DNA of 64,000 nucleotides from Streptomyces sp. NBC_01267. GTDB taxonomy: Bacteria; Actinomycetota; Actinomycetes; Streptomycetales; Streptomycetaceae. This document shows positions 42,342 through 51,540 of this stretch, one piece after another. The notes beneath the pieces are model-generated. The model worked only from the letters and a program-made list of their open reading frames with translations, did no database searches and was not told the DNA's origin. The translations under genes were made by a program, and so were the position numbers. Each line of letters begins with the position of its first letter. Positions within the stretch are counted from its first letter, which is position 1. The stretch is taken from NCBI RefSeq assembly GCF_036241575.1, contig NZ_CP108455.1, positions 4,839,501 through 4,903,500 of the forward strand, given 5' to 3'.

Positions 42342-43649
42342 GTGCCAGCAAGTACCAGCGATGTTCTCCGCGTTGCCGTGATCGCCGATTCCGACACCCG
42401 TTGGAAATGGGGCGCGCTCACCGCACGCCGCCTCTCCACCGGGGAGGCCCACCTCAGCGGCTTCCTGCTGCGCGGCCGGGCCACGCCCACCCCGCGCCAG
42501 CTCGCCGAGGTCGGGGCCGGGGTGACCACGGCAGAGGTACGTGAGGTCACCGGGGCCGAATTCCTCCGGGCCGTCGAGCAGGGCTCCCCCCAGGGAAGCT
42601 ACGACGTGGTCGTCCTGGCGCTCGTCGGCGGGGCGGTCCAGGCGATGCTGCACGGACTGGCCACGCTCGGCCGCCGGCCCGTCGTCGTCACCGGCTATGT
42701 CGGCGTCGTCTACGAGAAGCTCGCCGACGGCCTGCTGCTGCGGCACGGCGCCGATGTCGTACTCGCCAACTCCCGCCACGACGCGGAGCGTTTCCGCGCG
42801 GTGTACGAGGGGGTGGGCGCCGACGCGTCCGCGGTGACCGAGGCCGCGCTGCCCTTCCTCGGCGGCACGCCCTACAGCGGCGACCGGCGGGACGTCCGGA
42901 CGGTGGTCTTCGCCGCGCAGCCCTCCGTACCCGAGTCGCGCGAAGGCCGTACGTACCTGCTGCGCCGCCTCGTCGAGCACGCCCGGCTGCACCCCGGCCG
43001 CGAGGTGCAGCTGAAGCTCCGCTCCAAGCCGGGCGAGCACACCACGCACATCGAGGAACTGCCCTACCAGAAACTGGCCGAGCGGATTCCGGGCGGTCTG
43101 CCGTCCAACTTCCGCCTGGTGTACGGCCACATGGGCGAGGTGCTGGACCGCACCGACCTGCTGGTCACGGTCTCGTCGACCGCCGCCCTGGAGTCCCTGC
43201 ACCGCCGGATTCCCACCGTGATCCTCACCGACCTCGGCATCCGGGAAGCGCTCGGCAACCACCACTTCATCGGCTCCGGCTGCCTGGCCTCCTGGGACCA
43301 ACTGGACGCCGGTGACTGCCCGGAGGCCGACCCGGCGTGGCTGGCCCGGCAGGGCGTGGCAGCCGACGGTTCGTACGCGACGGCCTTCGACGCCGTACGC
43401 GAACGGGTCGCCCGCCTCGTCGCCGACCGGGACCGGCTCCCGCCGCTCGCCCCCTACTACACCCACGCCACCGCGCCCGGATACCTCCCCGGCATCCTCG
43501 CGCGCTACCGCCTCGATGCCGCGCCGGTCGCCGAAGTCGGCGGTGTACGCCGGGTGGTGCGCGACGCCGTACGCGACGCGGCCCGCGGGGCGTACCGCCA
43601 CGGCGTACAGCGCGTGGCCCCTGTCATCCGCCGCATGGGAGAACTGTGA
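42342..43649 (+). CDS. DUF6716 putative glycosyltransferase
   Basis: A 435-residue protein with two Rossmann-like halves. LRVAVIADSDTRWKWGALTARRL and VVTGYVGVVYEKLADGLLLRHGADVVLANSRHD (spans) are characteristic of DUF6716 glycosyltransferase-like proteins. The late VTVSSTAALESLHRRIPTVILTDLGIR resembles the serine motif seen in polysialyltransferases. The C-terminus is basic. It is the first gene of the plus-strand nonulosonate operon and is coupled to the neuA-like gene by TGATG. The GTG 42342 start seems leaderless. The exact transferase reaction is unknown. Confidence 0.85.
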   Translation: MPASTSDVLRVAVIADSDTRWKWGALTARRLSTGEAHLSGFLLRGRATPTPRQLAEVGAGVTTAEVREVTGAEFLRAVEQGSPQGSYDVVVLALVGGAVQAMLHGLATLGRRPVVVTGYVGVVYEKLADGLLLRHGADVVLANSRHDAERFRAVYEGVGADASAVTEAALPFLGGTPYSGDRRDVRTVVFAAQPSVPESREGRTYLLRRLVEHARLHPGREVQLKLRSKPGEHTTHIEELPYQKLAERIPGGLPSNFRLVYGHMGEVLDRTDLLVTVSSTAALESLHRRIPTVILTDLGIREALGNHHFIGSGCLASWDQLDAGDCPEADPAWLARQGVAADGSYATAFDAVRERVARLVADRDRLPPLAPYYTHATAPGYLPGILARYRLDAAPVAEVGGVRRVVRDAVRDAARGAYRHGVQRVAPVIRRMGEL

Positions 43650-44947
43650 TGCCCACCGAGACCGACCGGACCGACCGGACCGATGTAACCGACGGAACCG
43701 CGCCCGCCGCGACGCCCGCGCGGCCCGCGAAGGTGCTGGCCGTGATCCCGGCCCGGGGTGGGTCCAAGGGCGTACCTGCCAAGAACCTGGCCGTGATCGG
43801 CGGCGTCCCGCTCGTCGTCCGCGCCGTCCGGGCCTGCCTGGGCGCCCGCCTCGTCACCGATGTCGCCGTCTCCACCGACGACGAGCGGATCGCGGCGGCG
43901 GCGCGCGAAGCGGGCGCCGATGTGGTGCTGCGCCCCGCCGAGATCGCCGGGGACACCGCGACCAGCGAGGCCGCGATCCTGCACGCGCTGGACGCCTACC
44001 CCGGTACCGACGTGGTGCTGCTCGTCCAGTGCACCAGCCCCTTCCTCACCAGCGAGGAGATCGACGGGGTCACGGCGGCGGTCGCCCACGACGGCGCCGA
44101 CACCGCGCTGACCGTCGCCCCCTCGCACGGCTTCCTCTGGCGCGAGGGCGTGGAGACGACGGGCGGGAGCGCGGAGGAGGCCCGCAGCGGTACGGGAACG
44201 ACCGGCGTCAACCACGACAAGGCGTTCCGCCCCCGCCGCCAGGACCGGCCCCAGGACTACCTGGAGACCGGAGCGGCGTACGCGATGGACGCCGATGGTT
44301 TCCGCGCCGCCCGCCACCGCTTCTTCGGCCGCACCGCCCTCGTCCGTACCGACCCGGCCCGCGTCCTGGAGATCGACGACCCGCACGACCTGGCCCGCGC
44401 CAGGGCCCTCGCGCCGCTCCTCGACACCCGTACGCTGCCCGGCCGCGACGACATCGACGCCGTGGTCCTGGACTTCGACGGCACCCAGACCGACGACCGG
44501 GTCCTCATCGACTCCGACGGTCGCGAACTGGTCGCCGTGCACCGGGGGGACGGCCTCGGCATCGCCGCCCTCCGTGACCGTACGGACCTCAAGCTGCTGA
44601 TCCTCTCCACCGAACAGAACCCGGTGGTGGCGGCCCGCGCCCGCAAACTGCGGCTGCCCGTGCTGCACGGCATCGACCGCAAGGACCTCGCACTCAAGCA
44701 GTGGTGCGACGAGCAGGGCGTCGCACCCGAGCGGGTGCTCTACGTCGGCAACGACGTGAACGACCTGCCGTGCTTCGACCTCGTCGGCTGGCCCGTCGCG
44801 GTCGCCCAGGCCCACGACGTCGTACGCGGCGCCGCCCGCGCGGTCACCACCACCCCCGGCGGCGAGGGCGCGATCCGCGAGATCGCCGCCTGGCTGCTGG
44901 GCCCCGACCTCAACACTCCCCACACCCCCGACCCATCGGTCAAGTAA
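43649..44947 (+). CDS. CMP-nonulosonate cytidylyltransferase fused to HAD phosphatase
   Basis: A 432-residue two-domain enzyme. Residues about 28-250 are an acylneuraminate cytidylyltransferase: VIPARGGSKGVPAKNL, LLVQCTSPFLTSEEI and DYLETGAAYAMD. Residues about 270-420 are a KdsC-like HAD phosphatase with DFDGTQTDDRV, LSTEQN and GNDVNDLPCF. The same layout occurs in animal CMAS. One chain could dephosphorylate the NeuB product (a 9-phosphate) and activate it with CTP. It overlaps the DUF6716 gene by one base and is followed by neuB. The N-terminal 25 residues are Thr/Asp-rich filler. Confidence 0.9.
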   Translation: MPTETDRTDRTDVTDGTAPAATPARPAKVLAVIPARGGSKGVPAKNLAVIGGVPLVVRAVRACLGARLVTDVAVSTDDERIAAAAREAGADVVLRPAEIAGDTATSEAAILHALDAYPGTDVVLLVQCTSPFLTSEEIDGVTAAVAHDGADTALTVAPSHGFLWREGVETTGGSAEEARSGTGTTGVNHDKAFRPRRQDRPQDYLETGAAYAMDADGFRAARHRFFGRTALVRTDPARVLEIDDPHDLARARALAPLLDTRTLPGRDDIDAVVLDFDGTQTDDRVLIDSDGRELVAVHRGDGLGIAALRDRTDLKLLILSTEQNPVVAARARKLRLPVLHGIDRKDLALKQWCDEQGVAPERVLYVGNDVNDLPCFDLVGWPVAVAQAHDVVRGAARAVTTTPGGEGAIREIAAWLLGPDLNTPHTPDPSVK

Positions 44948-45023
44948 CCCCCGAAGCCGAGCAACACCCCGCACCACACATCGACATCACCCCAACTCGT
45001 CCGTCACGTAAGGAAGAACCCTC

Positions 45024-45947
45024 ATGAGCACCACCCGCCTCCGCACCCTCGGCACCAAGACCGCGGGCCCCGGCCACCCCGTCTACATCACCGGCGAGAT
45101 CGGCATCAACCACAACGGTGAGCTGGACAACGCCCTCGCCCTGATCGACGCCGCCGCCGAAGCGGGCTGCGACGCGGTCAAGTTCCAGAAGCGCACCCCG
45201 GAGATCTGCACCCCGCGCGACCAGTGGGACATCGAGCGTGACACCCCCTGGGGCCGGATGACGTACATCGACTACCGCCACCGCGTCGAGTTCGGCGAGG
45301 CCGAGTACCAGGCCATCTCCGAGCACTGCGCCAAGCGCGGCATCGACTGGTTCGCCTCCCCGTGGGACACCGAGGCCGTCGCGTTCCTGGAGAAGTTCGA
45401 CGTACCGGCCCACAAGGTCGCGTCCGCCTCCCTCACCGACGACGAGCTGCTGCGCTCGCTGCGCGCCACCGGCCGTACGGTCATCCTCTCCACCGGCATG
45501 TCCACCCCGCGCCAGATCCGCCACGCGGTCGAGGTCCTGGGCAGCGACAACATCCTGCTCTGCCACGCCACTTCGACGTACCCGGCGAAGGCCGAGGAGC
45601 TCAACCTCCGCGTCATCAACACCCTCCAGGCGGAGTTCCCGAACGTCCCGATCGGCTACAGCGGCCACGAGACCGGCCTCCAGACGACCCTCGCCGCCGT
45701 AGCGCTCGGCGCGGCCTTCGTCGAGCGCCACATCACCCTGGACCGCGCCATGTGGGGCTCCGACCAGGCGGCCTCCGTCGAGCCGCAGGGCCTCCAGCGC
45801 CTGGTGCGCGACATCCGCACCATCGAGGCCTCGCTGGGCGACGGCGTCAAGAAGGTCTACGACTCGGAGCTCGCCCCGATGAAGAAGCTGCGCCGGGTCG
45901 CCGGTGTCGTCGCCGAAGGCGCGGACCGCGAGCCCGCGTCCGTCTGA
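45024..45947 (+). CDS. neuB: N-acetylneuraminate/nonulosonate synthase (NeuB-like)
   Basis: A 307-residue NeuB TIM-barrel that condenses PEP with a hexose substrate. Seen are YITGEIGINHNGELDNA, DAVKFQKRTPE, WFASPWDTEAVAFLEKF, HATSTYPAKAEELNL, YSGHETGL and VERHITLDRAMWGSDQAASVEP (span). The C-terminal antifreeze-like SAF domain of full-length NeuB (about 346 residues) is absent. No UDP-GlcNAc 2-epimerase (NeuC) is encoded nearby, so the substrate may be mannose or mannose-6-phosphate, giving Kdn, rather than ManNAc. A good AAGGAAG ribosome site precedes the ATG. Confidence 0.92.
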   Translation: MSTTRLRTLGTKTAGPGHPVYITGEIGINHNGELDNALALIDAAAEAGCDAVKFQKRTPEICTPRDQWDIERDTPWGRMTYIDYRHRVEFGEAEYQAISEHCAKRGIDWFASPWDTEAVAFLEKFDVPAHKVASASLTDDELLRSLRATGRTVILSTGMSTPRQIRHAVEVLGSDNILLCHATSTYPAKAEELNLRVINTLQAEFPNVPIGYSGHETGLQTTLAAVALGAAFVERHITLDRAMWGSDQAASVEPQGLQRLVRDIRTIEASLGDGVKKVYDSELAPMKKLRRVAGVVAEGADREPASV

Positions 45948-45967
45948 CCAGCAGGAGACCCGCCACA

Positions 45968-47020
45968 GTGAAGAGCGCCCCCGCCACGCTCGCCTTCGTG
46001 GAGAGCCCCGTCCAGCTGCTGAACCTGCTGGAGTGGGCCCACACGGCGACCACGGACCTGACCGTGGTCGTCCTCTCACCGCTCGACCCCATGTCCCGGG
46101 GGCAACTCCGCCGGGTGGCTGAACTGGCCCGCGACGAAGGGGTCACGGTGCGGTGGGAGGAGGCGCGTGGCGGCGTGGCGGCGCCCTTCAAGACGATCGG
46201 CGGCCTCGCGCCGATGCTGCGCCGGGCCGACCGGATCGTCATCGGGGACCCGTTCTCCCGGTACGTGCAACTCCTCCTCACGATCACCGGCGCCCGCGAT
46301 CTGACGGTGGTCGACGACGGCACGGCCACCATGGAGTTCATCGCCCAACTCGCCGCGAAGGAACCGCTGGTCCGCTGGCACCGTCGCGGCCGGCGCAGCC
46401 CCCGGGACCTGCTCTTCGCCCCGATGTCGTCGGCGGCCCGCCGCAGGCTGACCCCGTCGGGCAGCCGTACGGTCGAGGTGTTCAGCTCGATGCCGGTCCG
46501 GGACGCGCCGCCCGGACTGACCGTGACGGCCAACGACTTCGCCTGGACCCGGTCCCGCTTCGGCCCGCCGAGAATCACCCGTACCTCGGACCTGGTGGGC
46601 ACCTCCCTGGTGGAGACGGGCGTGGTCGACTGCGACCGCTACATCGCGGCGGTCACCGCGCTGGCCCGCGCCCACAACGTGACGCGCTACTTCGCCCACC
46701 GCCGCGAGTCCACCGAGAAGCTCCACCGCCTGCACGCCGAGACGGGCCTGGAGATCGTCCGCCCCGACCTCCCCTTGGAACTCATCGCCCGCAGGGGCCC
46801 CATCGGCCGCACGATCGTCAGCTTCCCGTCGACGGTGGTGCACACGCTCCCGCTGGCCCTGGTGGGCACGGAGGTACGCGTCGCGGTCTGCGACATCGAC
46901 CCCAACTGGCTTACGGAGACGGCATCCCCGCGCGCACAGGGCTTCCTGGCGGGGGTGACGGGGACGGCCCGCGACGTGCAGCGGCTGGGACCGATGAACG
47001 CGGCGGCCGGGGGCGCGTGA
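45968..47020 (+). CDS. Putative polysialyltransferase-like glycosyltransferase
   Basis: A 350-residue protein beginning LAFVESPVQLLNLLEWAH, an N-terminal pattern shared with bacterial sialyl/polysialyltransferases of the same class as the 39810 gene. The acidic-Gly donor motif is in LTVVDDGTATMEF, RYFAHRRES is the basic segment and VVHTLPLALVGTEVRV is a late Rossmann strand. AGGAG at 45952-45956 supports GTG 45968. It follows neuB by 20 bp and closes the plus-strand operon. It probably adds or extends the nonulosonic acid chain; the linkage is unknown. Confidence 0.75.
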   Translation: MKSAPATLAFVESPVQLLNLLEWAHTATTDLTVVVLSPLDPMSRGQLRRVAELARDEGVTVRWEEARGGVAAPFKTIGGLAPMLRRADRIVIGDPFSRYVQLLLTITGARDLTVVDDGTATMEFIAQLAAKEPLVRWHRRGRRSPRDLLFAPMSSAARRRLTPSGSRTVEVFSSMPVRDAPPGLTVTANDFAWTRSRFGPPRITRTSDLVGTSLVETGVVDCDRYIAAVTALARAHNVTRYFAHRRESTEKLHRLHAETGLEIVRPDLPLELIARRGPIGRTIVSFPSTVVHTLPLALVGTEVRVAVCDIDPNWLTETASPRAQGFLAGVTGTARDVQRLGPMNAAAGGA

Positions 47021-47197
47021 AGCAGATGTGTGCCCGCTGAGACTTGATGTGAATATTCAATTCCTGACGGGTGCACGACCTGCACATGACCTCCTCTTGA
47101 TCAGGCCCATGCCCTTCCTTGGCCGGGCGGCTGGCAGGCTCCTTGATCGTTAGGTGTGGGGGCCAACTTGTTTGGCGTACAAGGGGTGGGGCAAGCC

Positions 47198-49069
47198 GTG
47201 AGGCGATCCAGGGGGAGTGGCAGACGCACGTCGGCACGCGGGGTGTGGCTGGTGTGCGCGGCGTTGTTGGTGCAGGTGGCGGGGGGTGTTACCGCCACAG
47301 CGGCACAGGCCGACGGGCATCGTCCCGGAAGCCGGTCCGCCGGCTCCGTGCAAGGTACTCAACCGGTCCGTGACCGTCGGATGCTCGACGCTCCGACGAT
47401 CTCCTCCGACGACTACCCGGAGTGCGGAGCGGACGGGTGCGCCTCGTCCGGGGGTGTGGATGTGCCGGGCACCTTCACCTTCACCACGTCGGACACGGAC
47501 GTCGTCAAATTCACCTACTCGCTCAACAACACGCTTGAGGTCACCAAGACGGTCCCGCCAGGAACCACCAGCACCACCGTGACCCTCGCACCGGACCAGA
47601 GAGGGCTGAACCAGCTCGCCGTAACGGCCTGGGACGCTGCGGGCGACGCATCGACGACCGCGACCTATTACTTCAGCGTCGCGCCGAACGCCCCGGCCAC
47701 CGGAGGCTGGTCCTTCGACGAAGGCAGCGGCAGCACGGCGGCGGACAGCGCGGGATCGCACCCCGCGACACTCGTGGGCGGCGCGTCCTGGTCCAGCCAC
47801 GCACGCCTGGGGAAGGCCCTCGACCTCGACGGCACGCAGGGCTACGCCTCGGCGGCCGGCGCGGGACCCGACACGTCCCGCTCCTTCACCGTCTCCGCCT
47901 GGGCCCGCCCGACCGGCCTGACGCACGACGCGGTGGCGGTGTCCGAGGCGGGCGCCGACGGCTCGGCGTTCGCGCTCTCCTACTCGGCTGCCTCGCACGC
48001 CTGGGTCTTCAGCCGGGACACCTCGGACTCGGCCGCCTCGACCGTCGTACGCTCCGTCTCGACGGCAACCCCTGTACCGGGGGTCTGGACCCACCTGACC
48101 GGCGTGTACAACGCCCAGTCCCGGACAGTGCAGCTGTACGTCAACGGCGTTGCCCAGGGTGCCCCGGTCTCCTTCACCCCCTCCTGGCAGGCCGGCGGCG
48201 ACCTGCAGATCGGCCGCGGCCGGTCAGGCGCCGCGTACGGCGGCTACTTCCCCGGTCAGATCGACGAGATCCAGACCTGGGACCGCGCGCTCTCGCCGAA
48301 GGAAACCGCAGACCTGGAGGCCGAGGTGGATCCGGAGACCGGCCACTCGCGTCCGGCCCTCGCGGCCGACTGGGAGCTGAACGAGGCCTCGGGCAGCGCG
48401 GCCACCGACTCCTCCGGCTACGGGCACACCGCCGCCCTCTCCTCCGGCGCTGCGTTCGCCACCGACAACGACGGCGGCAAGGGTGGTGTCCTGTCGCTGG
48501 ACGGAACCTCGGGCCACGCCTCGGCGAGCGGCCCGCTGGTCGACGGACAGGGTGACTTCACCATCGCCGCCTGGGTGAGGCTCGACGCCTCCGCGCTGAG
48601 TGACACGAGCGTGGAGCACACGATGCGAATCGCCGGTCAGAGCGGCGGCAACCAGGACTCCTGGGGACTCTGGTACACCCAGCCGGCCGGTATGTCCGAG
48701 GGCATGTGGGCGTTCGGCCGGACCGATGCGGACACCCCCGGCGCCACCACGGTGACCGCACCGACAGGCATTGCCGGCGCGCAACTGGTCGACCCCGGCG
48801 ACGACTGGACACTGGTCACCGGCGTCTACGACGGAGCGCACCATCAACTCCTGCTGTACGTCGACGGGGTCCGCCAGACTGCCCCCGTCACGTTCGACTC
48901 ACCGTGGCAGGCCACCGGGGACTTCACCGTAGGCGTGGGCCGCACGCCCGACGGCTCCTCCGGCGATGCCACGGCGGGCCTGGTGGATGCGGTGCGGGTG
49001 TGGACCGGGGTGACCGACGGGGGCGACATCGACCTGATGTACCTCAACGAGATGCCGATCCCGTTGTAG
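47198..49069 (+). CDS. Secreted LamG-domain (concanavalin-like) protein
   Basis: A 623-residue exported protein. After a signal peptide (SARGVWLVCAALLVQVAGGVTATAAQA) come an Ig-like or fibronectin-like region (about 60-165; GTFTFTTSDTDVVKFTYSLN) and two LamG-type jelly rolls, about 170-385 and 390-620. Each has GGWSFDEGSG or ADWELNEASG, LDLDGTQGYAS or LSLDGTSGHAS, FTVSAWARP or FTIAAWVRL, and a terminal DEIQTWDRAL or DAVRVWTGV. It likely binds surface glycans. The end is abrupt after the second LamG, whereas I recall relatives continuing much further. GTG 47198 is chosen by its GGGG ribosome site. Confidence 0.82.
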   Translation: MRRSRGSGRRTSARGVWLVCAALLVQVAGGVTATAAQADGHRPGSRSAGSVQGTQPVRDRRMLDAPTISSDDYPECGADGCASSGGVDVPGTFTFTTSDTDVVKFTYSLNNTLEVTKTVPPGTTSTTVTLAPDQRGLNQLAVTAWDAAGDASTTATYYFSVAPNAPATGGWSFDEGSGSTAADSAGSHPATLVGGASWSSHARLGKALDLDGTQGYASAAGAGPDTSRSFTVSAWARPTGLTHDAVAVSEAGADGSAFALSYSAASHAWVFSRDTSDSAASTVVRSVSTATPVPGVWTHLTGVYNAQSRTVQLYVNGVAQGAPVSFTPSWQAGGDLQIGRGRSGAAYGGYFPGQIDEIQTWDRALSPKETADLEAEVDPETGHSRPALAADWELNEASGSAATDSSGYGHTAALSSGAAFATDNDGGKGGVLSLDGTSGHASASGPLVDGQGDFTIAAWVRLDASALSDTSVEHTMRIAGQSGGNQDSWGLWYTQPAGMSEGMWAFGRTDADTPGATTVTAPTGIAGAQLVDPGDDWTLVTGVYDGAHHQLLLYVDGVRQTAPVTFDSPWQATGDFTVGVGRTPDGSSGDATAGLVDAVRVWTGVTDGGDIDLMYLNEMPIPL

Positions 49070-49372
49070 CTGGTGCGGCTGGTGCGGCTGGTGCGGCGGT
49101 GCGGCCGGTGCATGGGCTCTGGCCACACCCTGTGAGTTGGACGGGGAGGGCGAAAGGATCCAGAATTCGTCCGCTTCGCTCTGACCGGCGGCCACTCGCC
49201 CAGTAGCGGCTGATTCTTCGCTTCGGCCCGTCGCCCCTGACGCATCACCCAGTATTGCGCTGGGACTGTGGGCGCGGGGTCTGGCGAAAGGCGGACCTCA
49301 AGTGAGCGGCACAGAAAGGTCAGTTCGAGTGGCGTCGCGTCGTCAGTCAGCCGTTCGGGCCGTACGCTGACG
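49070..49372. other. 303-bp gap with a 9-bp tandem repeat
   Basis: Starts one base after the LamG stop with TGGTGCGGC at 49071, 49080 and 49089 plus a slipped fourth copy to 49106. The rest shows no gene, hairpin or insertion-sequence end that I can support. No trace of the missing ATPase N-terminus of the next reading frame appears in any frame. Confidence 0.6.
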
Positions 49373-49954
49373 GTGTTATGGGCCGTGCAGAGAGGGGCAG
49401 GTCCACATCCGGTCATCACGCTCGCGGATCCGGTCATCCGCTTCAACCAGCTGATCACGCTCCCGCAGGCCGCATCGGTGGAGCAGGGGTTCGCCGAGCA
49501 GATCTGGCAGGCGTCCGCCCCCACCTTCCACTCCAAGATCCTGGGTCCTCACTTCGAAGACCTTGCGCGTGACTGGACTCGGCGCTTCGCTCACACGGTT
49601 CTTCCCGACGGACTCCCGGGACCGGTCGGCACCACGGAGGTGGCCGACCCCGCCGCTCGTACCAAGCATGAAGTCGACGTCATGGCCCTGGCCCTGGGGG
49701 AGCGCCCTCAGTCGCCGCGTGCCCGCATCGCGCTCCTGGGCGAGGCGAAAGCCACTGCGGCCCCTCGGGGAACCGGTGATCTGGAGCGGCTGGAACATAT
49801 CCGCGCGCTGCTGGCCGAACAGGGCTACGACACAGGGGGGACCACACTCGCCCTCTACTCGCTGCACGGTTTCTATCCCGACCTCGTGAAAATCGCCGCG
49901 CGTCGCCCCGATGTTCTGCTCGTGGACCTTGCCGCGCTCTACGGGATGGCCTGA
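49373..49954 (+). pseudogene. 5'-truncated DUF234-type ATPase remnant
   Basis: The frame reads the C-terminal part of AAA-type ATPases carrying DUF234: VITLADPVIRFNQLITLP, FAEQIWQASAPTFHSKILGPHFEDLARDW (span), then a PD-(D/E)xK-like core EVDVMALA with LLGEAKAT. Full proteins are about 450-500 residues and begin with Walker A/B ATPase domains. Here only about 180 residues remain and nothing ATPase-like lies upstream. GTG codons at 49373 and 49385 could allow expression of the fragment. I therefore call it a remnant, with the chance that the nuclease-like domain is still made. Confidence 0.6.
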
Positions 49955-50125
49955 CCGGGGACCGAGAGTGACTCGACCGGGGATCGGGGGCCAATGACAG
50001 TACCCATCACACCCGCCCCGCATACGCCGCGAACCATGATTCTTTCGCCTAAGCGGCTGAACTTTTGCTGTTCGATGGCTAGTTGGGCCATGAAGGGGCC
50101 TACCCTTCAACGAGTGAACCAGTTG

Positions 50126-51400
50126 ATGTCCCGTGAGCCCGACGCTTCCGACCTGCCCGCCTGTGCCGGTGACACCGGTCCGGCCGGTGACGCCCCGCTC
50201 GTCGGTGTGCTCCCCGCCGAGCTGCGGGACGAGCTGATCGCCTTCCGTCGTGACCTGCACATGCACCCCGAGCTGGGGAACCAGGAGTTCCGCACGACCG
50301 CGGCCCTCAAGGCGCGGCTGGAGCAGGCCGGGCTCGCGCCGCAGGTGCTCAGTATCGGGACCGGGCTCATCTGTGACATCGGGAACAGCGGGGACGCCGG
50401 GAGTGCAGCCGAAGCCCCGCGCGGCGTGCTCGCCCTCCGCGCCGACATCGACGCGCTCCCCATCCCCGACACCAAGACCGCCTGCGCCTACCGCTCCACC
50501 GTCCCCGGCATGGCGCACGCCTGCGGGCACGACATCCACACCACCGTCGTCCTCGGCGCCGGGCTCGTCCTCGCCCGGCTGCACGAGGCCGGGCAGCTTC
50601 CGTACCCCGTGCGGCTGATCTTCCAGCCCGCCGAGGAGGTGCTGCCGGGCGGTGCCCCCGATGCCATCGAGTCCGGGGTGCTGGACGGCGTCGGGCGGAT
50701 CGTCGCGGTGCACTGCGACCCCAAGGTCGACGCCGGGCGGATCGGGCTGCGGGCCGGGCCCATCACCTCCGCCTGCGACCGTCTCGAAGTCAGCCTGGAC
50801 GGGCCCGGCGGGCACACCGCGCGGCCCCACCTCACCACCGATCTGGTGACCGCCGCCGCGAAGGTCGCCACCGACGTGCCCGCGCTGCTGGCCAGGCGGA
50901 TCGACGCGCGGTCCGGGCTCGCCGTGACCTGGGGCCGGATCGACGCCGGGCACGCCTGCAACGTCATCCCGCAGCACGCCGAGCTGTCCGGGACCGTACG
51001 GTGCCTCGACCTGGACGCCTGGCGGTCCGCGCCCGATCTGGTGCACGAGGCCATCGCCGAGGTGGCCGATCTGCACCGGGCCAAGTCCGTGATCAATTAC
51101 GTCCGCGGGGTGCCGCCGGTCGTCAACGACGGCGCCGTGGCCGAGCTGCTGCGCGACGCCATGGCCGCGCGCCGCGGACCGTACGCGATCGAGGACACCG
51201 AGCAGAGCCTCGGCGGCGAGGACTTCTCCTGGTACCTGGAGCAGGTGCCCGGCGCGATGGCCAGGCTCGGGGTGCGTACGCCGGGAGACAGCGCCCGGGG
51301 CGACCTGCACCGGGGGGATTTCGACCCGGACGAGGCCGCGATCGAGGTCGGCGTGGAGCTTTTCACCGCCGCTGCGTTGCTGGACGTACATCGTTCGTAA
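50126..51400 (+). CDS. M20 family amidohydrolase
   Basis: A 424-residue metallopeptidase-fold amidohydrolase of the hippurate/IAA-amino-acid hydrolase type. Present are FRRDLHMHPELGNQEFRT, the metal-binding ACGHDIHTTVV, FQPAEEVLPGGAPD and a late GGEDFSWYLEQVPGAM. It would hydrolyse N-acyl amino acids. ATG 50126 is used; GTG 50114 lies exactly 7 nt after TACCCT (50101-50106), so a leaderless mRNA starting there is plausible. It is upstream of the nucleoside transporter genes with a separate promoter between. Confidence 0.9.
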   Translation: MSREPDASDLPACAGDTGPAGDAPLVGVLPAELRDELIAFRRDLHMHPELGNQEFRTTAALKARLEQAGLAPQVLSIGTGLICDIGNSGDAGSAAEAPRGVLALRADIDALPIPDTKTACAYRSTVPGMAHACGHDIHTTVVLGAGLVLARLHEAGQLPYPVRLIFQPAEEVLPGGAPDAIESGVLDGVGRIVAVHCDPKVDAGRIGLRAGPITSACDRLEVSLDGPGGHTARPHLTTDLVTAAAKVATDVPALLARRIDARSGLAVTWGRIDAGHACNVIPQHAELSGTVRCLDLDAWRSAPDLVHEAIAEVADLHRAKSVINYVRGVPPVVNDGAVAELLRDAMAARRGPYAIEDTEQSLGGEDFSWYLEQVPGAMARLGVRTPGDSARGDLHRGDFDPDEAAIEVGVELFTAAALLDVHRS

Positions 51401-51466
51401 CCGGCCACGTCGGCTCCCGTTCGCGTCGATCCGATAACAGGTTCCGAACAGGCCTTTACCTGACAT

Positions 51467-51478
51467 CTACGCGCGTTA
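51467..51478. promoter_or_regulatory. Nucleoside-regulon operator copy 1 (bmp promoter)
   Basis: CTACGCGCGTTA matches the palindrome CTACGCGCGTAG at 10 of 12 positions. It lies between a -35-like TTTACC (51455-51460) and a -10-like TACGAT (51477-51482), upstream of the TTG start at 51541. Confidence 0.65.
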
Positions 51479-51540
51479 CGATCCTGGCGAAAACCAGCGC
51501 CGGAAGAGGCGCTCCAGGTTTGGTTTGAAGGGACCTCCTC

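Noticed and set aside
47040..47100. Short inverted repeats GAATATTC and TGCA-N-TGCA after the nonulosonate operon as IS ends
   Set aside because: No matching partner repeat, target duplication or transposase was found.
49378..49572. Short reading frame starting at ATG 49378 as a gene
   Set aside because: It is out of phase with the recognisable DUF234-type sequence, which continues uninterrupted in the overlapping frame to 49954.
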